Translations under genes and position numbers: made by a program
From: Microglena sp. YARC
Lineage: Eukaryota; Chlorophyta; Chlorophyceae; Chlamydomonadales; Chlamydomonadaceae
NCBI GenBank assembly: GCA_022414725.1
Contig: CM039464.1
Location: forward strand, 54,230,268 to 54,294,267
DNA length: 64,000 nucleotides
Reading direction: 5' to 3'
The notes under the pieces: model-generated
Database searches by the model: none
Seen by the model: only the letters and a program-made list of their open reading frames with translations
What the model was told of the DNA's origin: nothing
Shown here: one piece after another, positions 40,403-49,633 of the stretch
How the letters are laid out: each line of letters starts with the position of its first letter
How positions within the stretch are numbered: position 1 is the stretch's first letter

Positions 40403-40927
40403 ATGTATTTCGATTTTCCAGTGATACTTCCGCCCAACGAGATCGTAGACGGAGATGTTGTGGAGTACATCGCAGCGAACCCCGTTGACCGAAGGATGAG
40501 TTTTTCAGGGTCGGCACTCCCTTATGCGGACGCGCGGCAGGCATTCTATGGCACACCAAATAGAGGGAAAGTCCACCGAAACTCCAAAAGCAACAAGTAC
40601 GAACTTCGTTTTGCAGCCCCCCCGTCTTCGTACTACGCAAACCTCAAAGGAGATCTCGTGCCCCCTACATTGTACATATGGTGGCGATCACAAGGTAAGT
40701 TGAGACGGGGGTCATTGCGTTTAGCAGAACCTGTTCCGTTCCGCTCAATCTCTATGCCACGGAGGCCATCTGGTAACCACCGCACCGTCGCAACATACGA
40801 CGTGCCCTATCCGTTTATGCGTTCCCAGGAAGAGATTCTGATCGCATCTGCGTACCCCTCATACAATGCCGAGAATATGGAAGCAAAGGAACCACCCAAT
40901 TTCTGGGGCACGCGTCCACCGGTGTAG
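40403..40927 (+). CDS. Conserved-looking viral protein, 174 aa
   Basis: Intact frame. The ATG at 40403 (MYFDFPVILPPNEIVDGDVV) is preferred to an upstream one at 40376, because it leaves the divergent promoter free and starts directly in the globular sequence. The segment RRMSFSGSALPYADARQAFY followed by GTPNRGK resembles a hypothetical protein family I associate with mimivirus-like algal viruses (SGSGLPF...AFENTPNKG); this is from memory and unverified. Pro-rich, ends PPNFWGTRPPV. Divergent from polB. A virion-associated role is possible but not shown. Confidence 0.65.
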   Translation: MYFDFPVILPPNEIVDGDVVEYIAANPVDRRMSFSGSALPYADARQAFYGTPNRGKVHRNSKSNKYELRFAAPPSSYYANLKGDLVPPTLYIWWRSQGKLRRGSLRLAEPVPFRSISMPRRPSGNHRTVATYDVPYPFMRSQEEILIASAYPSYNAENMEAKEPPNFWGTRPPV

Positions 40928-41039
40928 AAAGATCACAAGCTTGCTCTTTTACAATGAAATCTCCGACGTACAAAACATGGTGACTCAGAATTGAAATTCA
41001 ACTTCCATTTTGCAGGGATGCGTGTTGTTGATGGGCTAC

Positions 41040-41143
41040 AAAAAAACATGATGGTGTTCCACTGCAATGTGGGTTGCTACACCATAAGGTGTACCGTACA
41101 CTCCAGAAAGCGGTTTCAATTTAGTATTCCGTCGAGTGTAAAA
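41040..41143 (+). mobile_element. 3' end of a family B TIR element (truncated copy)
   Basis: The stretch from TTCCACTGCAATGTGGGTTG through CACCATAAGGTGTACCGTAC to the end TTTAGTATTCCGTCGAGTGTA (41056-41140, quoted in parts) matches 61157-61248 over about 90 bp, including the terminal repeat. No matching left end is seen nearby. Confidence 0.6.
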
Positions 41144-41182
41144 AAGAAAATATCTGCAATTTGTTTATTCAAAATGGAAACA

Positions 41183-43338
41183 TCAGCTGGGACGCAATCT
41201 AAATTCCATGTTCTTGCACATTGCTCCGACATGGTCTGACTTGTCACAGTTTTTCTTGCCAAACTTCTTCGCCACACACGCCCTCTCAACCGAACTCCTC
41301 CCGCACACATGCGTCCATAGTACAGACCGTGTCTGCTCGCTCCTGAACACCCGATGGATGGCCTGATTGTCATTATTCACATCGTTGTCCACCGTAAGCA
41401 TGATGATGTTGTTCGCCGCCTGAAGGTTCAGGCCCTTGGCGTACGTCCGGCTGAGGATTAGAACTCGCTCCTGGGAATCGGGGACCCTGAATTTGTCCAA
41501 TGTGTAATCCTTTTCGCTGTTGCTCGTCTTCCCATTCAAGCCCAGGGCAACAACGCACTGTCCGCTGTGCTGGTGCTTCATGCGCATGCTGTTGATGAGG
41601 AAGGTCAACAATTCGAGTTCCTGAGTAAACATCGTGAAGATGACCACCTTGGTGTCGGAACTCTCCATACACATCACATCATTCAACAATCGATGGCCCG
41701 GCAATCATAGATGCCGTCACAATCAATCTTGTGCGGAGATGACTTCGCAAGCTCAAAGAAATCAAACGAATCGGTAGCTTTGGTGGACATCTTCTCCTTC
41801 ATCAAGGTCAGTGTCTTGCTTGGGTCGGAAGGAGGGTTCATGAAGACAAAGTCGTAGCCCTCCTTCCTGATGAAACGGTCCGCATGAGCTATCCGACGCT
41901 TCTTGCCAGATGAAGACGACTCCTCCCCCTTCTGGTGCTCAATCAACATCCATGGCATGAAGTATATGGAGCTGTACACCTTGTTCGCACCAACCTTGGT
42001 GCGGGAGATGGAGGAATCAACGCACTTGGCCATGAATGACTGGAACTTTTCAGTGACAGGGTCCATGTCCACTAGTACCAGACTCGAGAGCAGCGGCAAA
42101 GCATCGCCGTTTTCAGCAGCCAACTTCACCTTATCCACAGACGTCCTGTACATGTCCGAGCTCTCCTCGACATCAATGGTATCTTCATTGTGTATGTACC
42201 ACACAATTTCCTCAAAGACACGTTTGCCAGCAGGGGGGGGGGGGTCGCAGTCATAGGGAAAACCGCATGACCGATGTTGTTGAACCACTGGCGGGGCGTA
42301 TGAATCTTGTGGACCTCATCCACAAAGACGCAGTTGAAAGCCTTCCCACCACGCTTCTGCAAACATCGATAAAATGACATTCAGACCGGTGAATAATGGT
42401 ACGTGTGCACAAGGTTTCATTGTAGTATTCCAGCATCTCCCTTATTATGTTTTCATGACTCTTATGTTCAACACACACTCCTACATTTTTGGTTGATACA
42501 CAAGGGAATAATGTTAAGCATGTTCCCCAAAAGTCCGCCTGTATGTGTTTTGTATTCTCACTACGCTCGACACTGCGTTCCGAAGAACCTGCCAGATACT
42601 CTATAATGGTACCTGCCAGATACTCTATAATGGTCACGGTTCACCAACTTGCTATTATCCATGATGGAACAACACCATTAAATGTACAACACGTCCGCTT
42701 TGTGTACGGAACAATCAATGGGTACGTACCTCCAGGAACGCAGGCTTGTTCTTGTTTGAGAACAGTTTCAGATCCATGATAGCCACCATGGGGAAATGCT
42801 TGGGGAACATCCTCGCATTCGTAATATGAGCCACGATTCCAGACGACTTGAACAGAATGGCAGCATGGTGCATCCACACATCCGTGGCTACCAAAACATC
42901 AGGGACCACGACTACACTGCAGTTGTCTTTGTTCTCCAGATTGATGCTATCATTCCACCCCATCATGTAGGAAATTCCACAAATCGCGAGCAACGCCTTG
43001 ATCGTCTTTCCAGTCCCTAGGTCGTCCAAAATCAAGCCGCCAGGAAAAACAGAAGCAGCGGGATTGTCTTGTATCTTGTAGAACCGCATCATAGACCATG
43101 CCATTCCATACACCTGGCTCACGTACAGCTTCATGTTCATGTTGACGTTATTCAACGCCTTCACAGCAGAATCAAACAGCTCCTCATTGATATCGACTTC
43201 GCCCCACACCAAGCCAACGTCTTCGCACGCGTACTTAAACGCCTCACGCACCAAGACAGCGCCGTCACGAAGCCATTCTTCCATCGGGAGGGACTTGAAG
43301 TTCCTGTGTCGATCAGCCAATATATCAGGGTCCGTCAT
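41183..43338 (-). CDS. SNF2/D6-like superfamily 2 helicase with a predicted intron and frameshifts
   Basis: Start ATG 43338 (MTDPDILADRHRNFKSLPME). Motif I is LDDLGTGKT (about 43020). Exon 1 ends ...KPAFLE at 42730. A GTACGT...TTTGCAG intron (42729-42357) is removed in phase 0, and KRGGKAFNCVFVDEVH follows with motif II DEVH (about 42320) and motif III TATP (about 42255). The C-terminal lobe has VVIFTMFTQELELL (about 41670), AKGLNLQAANNIIML (about 41425) and QAIHRVFRSEQTR (about 41350), the SNF2 motif V and VI. This is an NCLDV-type helicase of the D6/D11-like and SNF2-like group, acting on DNA during transcription or repair. Shifts occur at the C/G run 42232-42243 and near 41700. The last residues form a Cys/Lys-rich tail. 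Confidence 0.8.
42357..42729 (-). other. Predicted 373-bp spliceosomal intron in the viral helicase gene
   Basis: Donor GAG|GTACGT at 42729 and acceptor TTTTATCGATGTTTGCAG| ending 42357. Removing it joins PAFLE to KRGGKAFNCVFVDEVH with no frame change, while all frames inside contain stops. The interior has a 24-bp tandem duplication (TACCTGCCAGATACTCTATA, 42587-42634). The donor is the same type as in the host SRCR gene. Confidence 0.6.
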
Positions 43339-43439
43339 TGTGGTAGAGTAGAAAGTAGTAAATGGATTGGAATGCGCGAGGTGTGCGCGAGGTATTCCAG
43401 TGAATGCGATATGTATTTCAAGGAGGAATGATAATGAAC

Positions 43440-43620
43440 GCACGACAAAGCTTTTTTGTATCCACAACAAAGCGGTACGCAGGTACCACCACCAAGCGGT
43501 ACGTAGGTTCTCTCCACAAATCGGTTATGCGGATGTTCCACCACAAAGCTGTACGTAGGTTCTCTCCACAAATCGGTTATGCGGATGTTTTACCACAAAG
43601 CGGTATTAAGGAACACAACC
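43440..43620. repeat. Tandem repeats upstream of the helicase gene
   Basis: AAGCGGTACGTAGGTTCTCT and CCACAAATCGGTTATGCGGA recur with a period of about 60 bp (43500-43610), preceded by a shorter related copy. It fills the spacer between the divergent helicase and the small plus-strand gene at 43695. Confidence 0.75.
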
Positions 43621-43694
43621 AATAAAAATTGAAGCGAGTTTCAGTTCTCAGATCTCCACATACACTTTCAACATACTTGCATATTCACAACGCC

Positions 43695-43922
43695 ATGGTG
43701 GACCCCATCGCTGCTATCCTTGAGGCCCTGCCGCGTATTCGCACACGTGTTCTTGATGACACCACCATCCTCCGACGCACCACAATTCTGACTGCGTCCA
43801 TGGACACGAGCGCCATGGTGGACCCCATCGCTGCTATCCTTGAGGCCATGCCGCGTATTCGCACCAAGTGCACCCCTACTGTGATACCGCTATTGACGCC
43901 TGTGAAGCAAGATTGCACTTGA
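43695..43922 (+). CDS. Small hypothetical protein with an internal duplication
   Basis: ATG 43695, 75 aa. The sequence MVDPIAAILEALPRIRT is repeated 40 residues later as MVDPIAAILEAMPRIRT, and the underlying DNA (about 55 bp) is nearly identical at 43693 and 43813. Because the repeat starts with ATG, it may be a duplicated gene start instead of a protein repeat. It lies just upstream of the Fanzor remnants on the same strand. No family recognised. Confidence 0.4.
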   Translation: MVDPIAAILEALPRIRTRVLDDTTILRRTTILTASMDTSAMVDPIAAILEAMPRIRTKCTPTVIPLLTPVKQDCT

Positions 43923-43959
43923 ACACTCCGTTTACTTTTTTTTTACACTCGACGGATTC

Positions 43960-44567
43960 ACACGATTCTCCACTGCAAAAGCAGTCAAATCGGAGCGCCA
44001 CGCCAACAGAGCGGTGGTAGGCTCCACTGCGGGAAGACTTGGCAAGTCTTTGGGGAGAGACCTCTCGCGTTTCGCCGAGCGCGTCGAGAAGTTCATCGAC
44101 CCCCCCCCCCCCCTGAAACCAGATACGACGACGGATGCAGCTGCTGTGAGACCCAACTTTGCAACATGGTTGCACTGACTCATCGTAAGAACGGTACTTG
44201 GGAATGTACGGAAGGACGCAAGCGGATTCACAAGATTCTCCACTGCAAAAACAGTCAAAGCGGAGCGCCACGCCAACAGAGCGGCGGTAGGCTCCACTGC
44301 GGGAAGACTTGGGACCGCGACGTGAACGCTTCCAGGAACATCCTGATGCTTACACTCCACCAAGTCTTTGGGAGAGAGAGACCTCTCGCGTTTCGCCGAG
44401 ACGCACCGAGAGGTTCCTCGGAAAACCCACCAACACCTGATACTGATATGGGGACACAGACGGTTGAACGGTTTACCACAGAGGCGACTCGGAATATCTT
44501 CGAGAACCTCTTCAACCTGCTGCACCCCCAAACGTTGCCCAAACGCAACGATCTGCAGTCTGGATGA
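43960..44567 (+). pseudogene. Fanzor/TnpB-like nuclease, C-terminal remnants in two tandem copies
   Basis: Only the C-terminus is present. Reading from about 44122: Cys-rich CSCCETQLC, then THRKNGTWECTEG, ILHCKNS, LHCGKTW and [13 protein letters not shown]. The Cys pairs are the zinc ribbon and DRDVNASRNI is the RuvC-III motif of TnpB/Fanzor RNA-guided nucleases. The frame continues to a stop at 44567 ([14 protein letters not shown], then [10 protein letters not shown]). A second, upstream copy (43962-44095) has the same zinc-ribbon DNA but lacks 45 bp coding [15 protein letters not shown]. The RuvC-I and RuvC-II domains are not found, so no active nuclease is encoded here. Fanzors are known in giant viruses and in eukaryotic transposons including mariner types, which agrees with the ends found at 44605. 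Confidence 0.65.
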
Positions 44568-44605
44568 TTATAATGTGTGTCCCACTTTTTTTGAGAACAA
44601 CTGTA
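44456..44605 (+). repeat. 3' end of the Fanzor-bearing element, copy A (candidate guide-RNA region)
   Basis: Conserved block ending in a TA-flanked inverted end (GTCCCACTTTTTTTGAGAAC then AACTG/TA at 44605). It contains a perfect hairpin CGTTGC-CCAAAC-GCAACG and GATCTGCAGTCTGGATGATT. The same block recurs at 45818-45948 and, inverted, at 25803-25910. In TnpB and Fanzor systems the guide RNA is encoded at this position, overlapping the gene's 3' end. That this one is transcribed is inference. Confidence 0.6.
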
Positions 44606-44859
44606 CAGTTGTTGCCAAATATTTTTTGCACCTCTTTTTTGTAATCGAGTATAAATGTTATGCCCACCGATGTTTGGTGAGAGATTGTGAGATAAACCCC
44701 CTTTCCTTTAAAATACGTCCCATCCCCCTGCCCATTCCCGCCCCGATCTTTATCGCTTCGGAAGCGTCCCCCATCCCATCTTCAACTCCATCGTCCCTTC
44801 CCTCCACCAGGCCACAGACCCCACCGCACCTTCCTCTTACTTCGCATCTCCACCTCCCC

Positions 44860-45600
44860 ATGTTTCACCTCGCACAAGCAACATGCGGCAGCCAGGCTCT
44901 TAGTCGTCGTGCCACCCTATGCCACATTCGCCCCACGACACCGGCCTGCCCCCCTCATCCCGCGCCCACCCGCACTTTTGGCAGCAGCACCAACACCATA
45001 CGCTATGGCCGCTTGTACTGGGATCAGAAGGCGCAATGCAGTGCCCAACAGAATGGGAGCGGGTCGATTACCGGTCGGGAGGGGGCGTTGCCCGATCCCC
45101 TAATCGGTCCTTATGATGGCTGGGTGGATGGAGTGTACTGCTTAGAGATGGGTGTGAGAGACTATGAGCTGGATCAATTTGGAGTGGTGAACAATGCCGT
45201 GTATGCCAACTACTTCCAACATGCTTGACACGAGGGGTTGGAGCGACTGGGTATTGACTGCGATGCCTATGCACGAGCAAACCTAGGGCTGGCAACAACT
45301 GACATGAGGCTGTCATACAAGGCTCCGCTTAGATCTAAGGACAAGTTCAGAGTGTTATCCGGGGTGAGCCGAGTCACTGGCGCTCGTGCTGTCATGGACG
45401 AGGTCATTCTAAAGTCTGTGACGAATGGCGACGGTGAGGAAAAGGACATGGTGATCGCAAAATGCCAGGTCACTCTGGTTGTACTGGATGGAGGTTACAA
45501 GGTGACTAGGCTCCCGGCTGCGATCAAGGATGTATTTACAACGCTAGTGCAAGAGGCAATTAGCATCACCGAAGAGTACTCAGAACACTGGATGTTCTGA
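44860..45600 (+). pseudogene. Acyl-lipid thioesterase-like (hot-dog fold) host gene copy with one premature stop
   Basis: One continuous frame of 246 codons broken only by TGA at 45226. It starts with a Ser/Arg/Thr/Pro-rich leader ([20 protein letters not shown]) resembling a plastid transit peptide. The mature part has [24 protein letters not shown], then RLSYKAPLRSKDKFRVLSG and VVLDGGYKVTRLPAAIKDVF, the pattern of plant ALT-type 4HBT thioesterases, which hydrolyse acyl-ACP in plastids. The stop sits where relatives have YxxHGRHE, consistent with a CGA to TGA change. It has no intron, unlike the host SRCR gene, and lies between two copies of the Fanzor-element 3' end. Confidence 0.7.
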
Positions 45601-45813
45601 GTGGTGCACGATGAACAACACTAAAACAAAGCACGAGGCACAAAGCTGGTGGAAAAGGCAATTATCAGCACAGGAGAGTACTCGAAACACTGGACGTTCT
45701 GGGTGATGCATTGTGCATGGCACTGCACTCGCGTACTCCAACCTGCCCGTAGCCACCGAAACCACGGCCGGTATTGTTCAGATTGTGACTGACGTATCAA
45801 ACCGCACAGACGG

Positions 45814-45948
45814 TTGACCGGTTTACCAAATAAGCGATATTTTCGAGAACCTCTCCAACCTGCTGCACCCCCCTACGTTACCCAAAAGCAACGATCTGCA
45901 GTCTGGATGATTATAAGATGTTTCCCACTTTATTTGAGAACAACTGTA
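45814..45948 (+). repeat. 3' end of the Fanzor-bearing element, copy B
   Basis: CAGACGGTTGACCGGTTTAC through CAACGATCTGCAGTCTGGAT to TTTATTTGAGAACAACTG and TA (45947-45948). Aligns with copy A over about 135 bp. The hairpin stem has one mismatch here (CGTTAC/GCAACG). Confidence 0.7.
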
Positions 45949-45999
45949 AGAAACACAATGAAACAGACAAGTCAAGTCCCCATCTCTGTCCTTACAACA

Positions 46000-48312
46000 T
46001 TATTGTGTTTCAACCTCATGCCAGTTGTGGTTATCATCTTCCCAATACATATCCCTAGCATCCATCTCCCCCTCCTCGTACATGCTACTACTACCCATAC
46101 CGATGCGACTTGAAATCTCGTTGAACATGTCTTCGTCCGCACCACCACCATCACCAGAACCCCTCGGAGAGAAATCACGGATCACATCGTCCCAAGAGAA
46201 CTTGTCACCGCGCATGTTGCGATAATCTTTCAAAAAATCACGGTCCTCCCCATCGATATTCTCCAAGATAGCAATTTTACGGCGCTTGATAACCTCACGC
46301 TCCTCGTCCATGAGCTGCCGGTCGCCATCCACGTCGTCCATTCGACCGAACATGCTAATGTCCTCCCAAGCGCCCAGCAAAGTAACGGCGAGGTTGTAAG
46401 CACCACCCTCAGCAAACCGCAAAGCAACCTCCATGATGATGTTGACACAAACGGTTATGATAACGCTCGCAACACGCCGCTGAAGAATTTCTGTATCAGA
46501 GTCTTTGTCCAAGCTAGAGTTCAAGCTTGAACGTATGTCCGTATACAACGCCGAATTGCAAATAAGTGAGCACACGTTCCTCGTGGATACAATCAACGGT
46601 GCATCTCTGCCACCGGTAGTATCTCGTTGTTCCAAGGCATCGTCCATATCTGAGCGGTATCTCTGGAGATGCAGGTTCGGCTTGCCTGTACTCTTATTAT
46701 TTGCATCATCATCATCTTTCTCATTTAAGAGGCGGAGGTGAAGACATGAAACCAGGGGTGCGACCTCCAATTGGACGAAACGCAAGATGTCAAGTGCGTT
46801 ACCAACGATAACAACCACAGGCAATGAATGTGTACCATCAGGGAGGAAACGCCGACGACTTTCCGGTCCGATCGACTTCTTAGGAAAAACCCCGTCGAAT
46901 GAACGCCACCGCTCACTACCCTCCTCAAATGCATCGGTCCACGCACGCAAAGATTCAGAGTCTGAAGTACCTGCATACACTCGTCTGAAATCTTCAACGA
47001 GAGGGAATTGGGGGGGTACCGAATCTTGGAGGTTCGTCAAACTGGATGCAACGAGAGTTGATATATGACGAACAACTGTTGCAAGATCCCCCGCCAGTAG
47101 AGAACCATTGGCGACACCCTTATCTGACAAACTGCCACCATCATTCACCGAATGACGAGGAAGGGATGTAGGAAAGGGTACGGAGACGACAACTCTAGGG
47201 TCGCCACAGATACCCCCCCCACCGACAGGGAGAACAGGATCCATGCCCTCGTCAGACACCAATGATAACAAAGCACTCAAAGAGGTATGCACCATCCGAA
47301 AATCGTCCATATGTTTCCACACCTTGTTGTGGAACGTTTCACATAGAACAGGTTCGTTAGCATTAGCATTAACATTAGCATTAGCATTAGCATTAGCATT
47401 AACATCATTAGGACCTTCTTCTTGCTCACCATTTGTATTGCTTAACTGGGGGTCAACAAGGAAGCGTCGGATAGTGTCACTGCGCACACCATTCCGAACG
47501 GACGCGTCACGCTCGATCGCGGACAACAAGGATTGAAGGAGCTCATTGAATACAGAAGGGGTAGGAACAACCTCAACCGAAAGTTGAGAACGTATCACCC
47601 TCATAGAAGCAACAACAACACGATTCTCGACACCAGCAAAAACAACATCAGGAGAACGGTTGGACGCGGTGGACGCAGCTGCGATTATAAGTGCACCTAG
47701 CATCGCAATAAGTTGGGGAAAGAATTTACCACGCACTCCCGAAGCTAGTTTCAGCTCAAACTCCTCATACGTCATCACGGCGTCAAGGTAACGTCGTCGC
47801 ATGCGTTCCCGAAACTCTGCTCTGCGGTCACGCAGACTCACAAGTGTCTTGTCGAGCGCCTTCAATGTATCCGACGCCAACATGTCGAAATGCAACAACA
47901 CACGAGAAAGCCACATAGCGAACGTTGCGTCAGTCTTAAGGCTACGGAATGGAAGACGCCCCTTGGGCGGACGCGAATCCTGCAATATACTTGAAATGAG
48001 TGATCCAGGGGACGATCCACTGACATCACCCAACAAACGGTCGCCAAAGAAACGACCGTCCTTCTGACGTCGAGCACCACCACCACGGACCTCGGAGGAC
48101 AATGTAGGAGATTCTGTTAAAGAATAACGGTCCATTATGTCGTTAACGTCCACGGCATACAGCATGTCGTCGGAAGACGCGTCGTCCAAAGTATTCCGAC
48201 TAACATCAACTAATGAAGACTGTTGTTGCGCCCTTTGAGGAGTCTCATTCTCATTGTCATTCTCAACTTGTGCAAATGGATCTCCATTTTCCAACGTATT
48301 ACGAGTGGCCAT
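46000..48312 (-). CDS. Large ORFan protein, 770 aa, intact
   Basis: ATG 48312 (MATRNTLENGDPFAQVENDN) is chosen over upstream non-ATG options; it lies 5 bp after the stop of the preceding gene. Acidic, with low-complexity N- and C-terminal arms, a predicted hydrophobic segment (LIAMLGALIIAAASTAS, about residue 203), an Asn-Ala tract coded by an ATTAGC microsatellite (47355-47405), and a C-terminal FLKDYRNMRGDKFSWDDVIR with a very acidic end. No enzyme motif recognised. Position in a three-gene minus-strand run with almost no spacing suggests a viral operon-like cluster and possibly a structural protein. The unbroken frame suggests that the protein is still, or was until recently, maintained. 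Confidence 0.75.
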   Translation of the reverse strand: MATRNTLENGDPFAQVENDNENETPQRAQQQSSLVDVSRNTLDDASSDDMLYAVDVNDIMDRYSLTESPTLSSEVRGGGARRQKDGRFFGDRLLGDVSGSSPGSLISSILQDSRPPKGRLPFRSLKTDATFAMWLSRVLLHFDMLASDTLKALDKTLVSLRDRRAEFRERMRRRYLDAVMTYEEFELKLASGVRGKFFPQLIAMLGALIIAAASTASNRSPDVVFAGVENRVVVASMRVIRSQLSVEVVPTPSVFNELLQSLLSAIERDASVRNGVRSDTIRRFLVDPQLSNTNGEQEEGPNDVNANANANANVNANANEPVLCETFHNKVWKHMDDFRMVHTSLSALLSLVSDEGMDPVLPVGGGGICGDPRVVVSVPFPTSLPRHSVNDGGSLSDKGVANGSLLAGDLATVVRHISTLVASSLTNLQDSVPPQFPLVEDFRRVYAGTSDSESLRAWTDAFEEGSERWRSFDGVFPKKSIGPESRRRFLPDGTHSLPVVVIVGNALDILRFVQLEVAPLVSCLHLRLLNEKDDDDANNKSTGKPNLHLQRYRSDMDDALEQRDTTGGRDAPLIVSTRNVCSLICNSALYTDIRSSLNSSLDKDSDTEILQRRVASVIITVCVNIIMEVALRFAEGGAYNLAVTLLGAWEDISMFGRMDDVDGDRQLMDEEREVIKRRKIAILENIDGEDRDFLKDYRNMRGDKFSWDDVIRDFSPRGSGDGGGADEDMFNEISSRIGMGSSSMYEEGEMDARDMYWEDDNHNWHEVETQ

Positions 48313-48316
48313 GTCC

Positions 48317-48748
48317 TCAATATCTGATCCAAAAGATGCAAGAGAGCGCACGCAAACGCGTATCAGGTGTAACATATATGAAACCGTGACCACTACCAAA
48401 GTACTGACGGTAACTGCGGCGAGCCTTCGCTGAGTCAGCAGGATACCCTACTCTAAGCAATCGATCTCCGATAGTAGTACCAATGCTGTCTGCCCCCATC
48501 ACTACGAACTTACCCCTCCCACGTTCGACCTTGTGCATCAGCTTGGACTCCAAGAGAAACCCTTGAGATAAAAAAGACGGAGAGGCAGCCCCATCAGATA
48601 TAGCAGTGATAAATGATACATCATTGTCATTCGTAACACTGATATGATCAGGAAGCTGGAGATCATGATGTCTTATCGAAGTAGTAGAAGAAGACAATAC
48701 TAGGAGGAGTTCTTGCAAGTGCGAAGTCCTTCGCGACGTCATTAGCAT
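48317..48748 (-). CDS. Hypothetical protein, 143 aa
   Basis: ATG 48748 (MLMTSRRTSHLQELLLVLSS). Contains KFVVMGADSIGTTIGDRLLR and YRQYFGSGHGFIYVTPDTRL. It starts 21 bp after the upstream gene and ends 5 bp before the next one, all on the minus strand. No family recognised; the FGSGHGF stretch is Gly-rich but not a known nucleotide loop. Confidence 0.65.
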   Translation of the reverse strand: MLMTSRRTSHLQELLLVLSSSTTSIRHHDLQLPDHISVTNDNDVSFITAISDGAASPSFLSQGFLLESKLMHKVERGRGKFVVMGADSIGTTIGDRLLRVGYPADSAKARRSYRQYFGSGHGFIYVTPDTRLRALSCIFWIRY

Positions 48749-48769
48749 GGAAGTCTTCCCCCTTGCTGA

Positions 48770-49633
48770 CTACGACACCAAAGAGCCCCCGCCACGACGT
48801 CTTTTGTTCGCGTATTTCTCCTTCTTCTCAATAAGAATGGATCTCAGTTCAATGTAGTCACGGACAACAAGAGGTATTCTTATCCGCGAGGATGCCATAC
48901 GCGCGTCCAACACGCTATCCAATGATAAAACAACGTCACGTCTTAGCTGCTGTAGGATCGACGGCTGCCACCAATCGACGGCACCCCCCCCCGCCGATAA
49001 CCACAACAATGCGACACCGCCACGTCGTCCACCACTACTACGTCGGAGGTCCCCTAAAATATCTGTTCCATCGCGGGACACAAGGAACCCATCCACCCAG
49101 GGTCGCTTAACGTCACGCACCAGTACAGCGCCGCCACGCACGGAGACCACAGAACCATCTGAGTCAATCACACCATCTACGTCATCGTCCCCCCTATCTA
49201 CGTTATTGGTGCAATTACTTGAGAAGAAACCACCAGAAGGAAGCTTACGCATACGAACACGGTCGCCAACAGACAACGTCGAGATAAAGGACGCGTAGGC
49301 ATCTGCGTCGAACAGGACTATCATAAATCCGCGAATTGTTGCAATGCTCTTGTGATCGTCTTCCCCGGATAGGGATAGAGGAACGAGGAGACCTTGCAAA
49401 GGAGCGATCGTGTTAGCAGCAACGCGGAATGATCCGTGGACGCGAAACGATGATCCGGGTGGTCCACGTGGCGTGACAACGATAACCTCCGAGGGAGATG
49501 TGTAACGTACGTTTGCCTTCGTTGTCGATGAGTCAGTAAAGACCAATGGAGAAGTGGACGATGTGATTGAAGAAGATATATCCGAAGGAGTGGCAGCAGA
49601 TTCTCGCAGTCGTTTCAGAATGTCAGTCCACAT
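48770..49633 (-). CDS. Hypothetical protein, 287 aa
   Basis: The first ATG is at 49633 (MWTDILKRLRESAATPSDIS). The frame remains open upstream to about 49762, right up to the LINE tail, so an original N-terminus may have been displaced by that insertion. Beta-rich sequence with PLVFTDSSTTKANVRYTSPS, FRVHGSFRVAANTIAPLQGL, an Asp-rich loop and a basic C-terminus (KKEKYANKRRRGGG). First gene of the three-gene minus-strand cluster. Function unknown. Confidence 0.65.
   Translation of the reverse strand: MWTDILKRLRESAATPSDISSSITSSTSPLVFTDSSTTKANVRYTSPSEVIVVTPRGPPGSSFRVHGSFRVAANTIAPLQGLLVPLSLSGEDDHKSIATIRGFMIVLFDADAYASFISTLSVGDRVRMRKLPSGGFFSSNCTNNVDRGDDDVDGVIDSDGSVVSVRGGAVLVRDVKRPWVDGFLVSRDGTDILGDLRRSSGGRRGGVALLWLSAGGGAVDWWQPSILQQLRRDVVLSLDSVLDARMASSRIRIPLVVRDYIELRSILIEKKEKYANKRRRGGGSLVS

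Noticed and set aside
43448..43612. Direct repeats considered as a CRISPR array
   Set aside because: Repeats and spacers are not of constant length, the intervening sequence is itself repeated, and the context is eukaryotic/viral without cas genes.
45226..45228. TGA in the thioesterase as a reassigned or recoded codon
   Set aside because: Other genes in the window end normally at TGA and no recoding structure is evident; a single CGA to TGA change is simpler.
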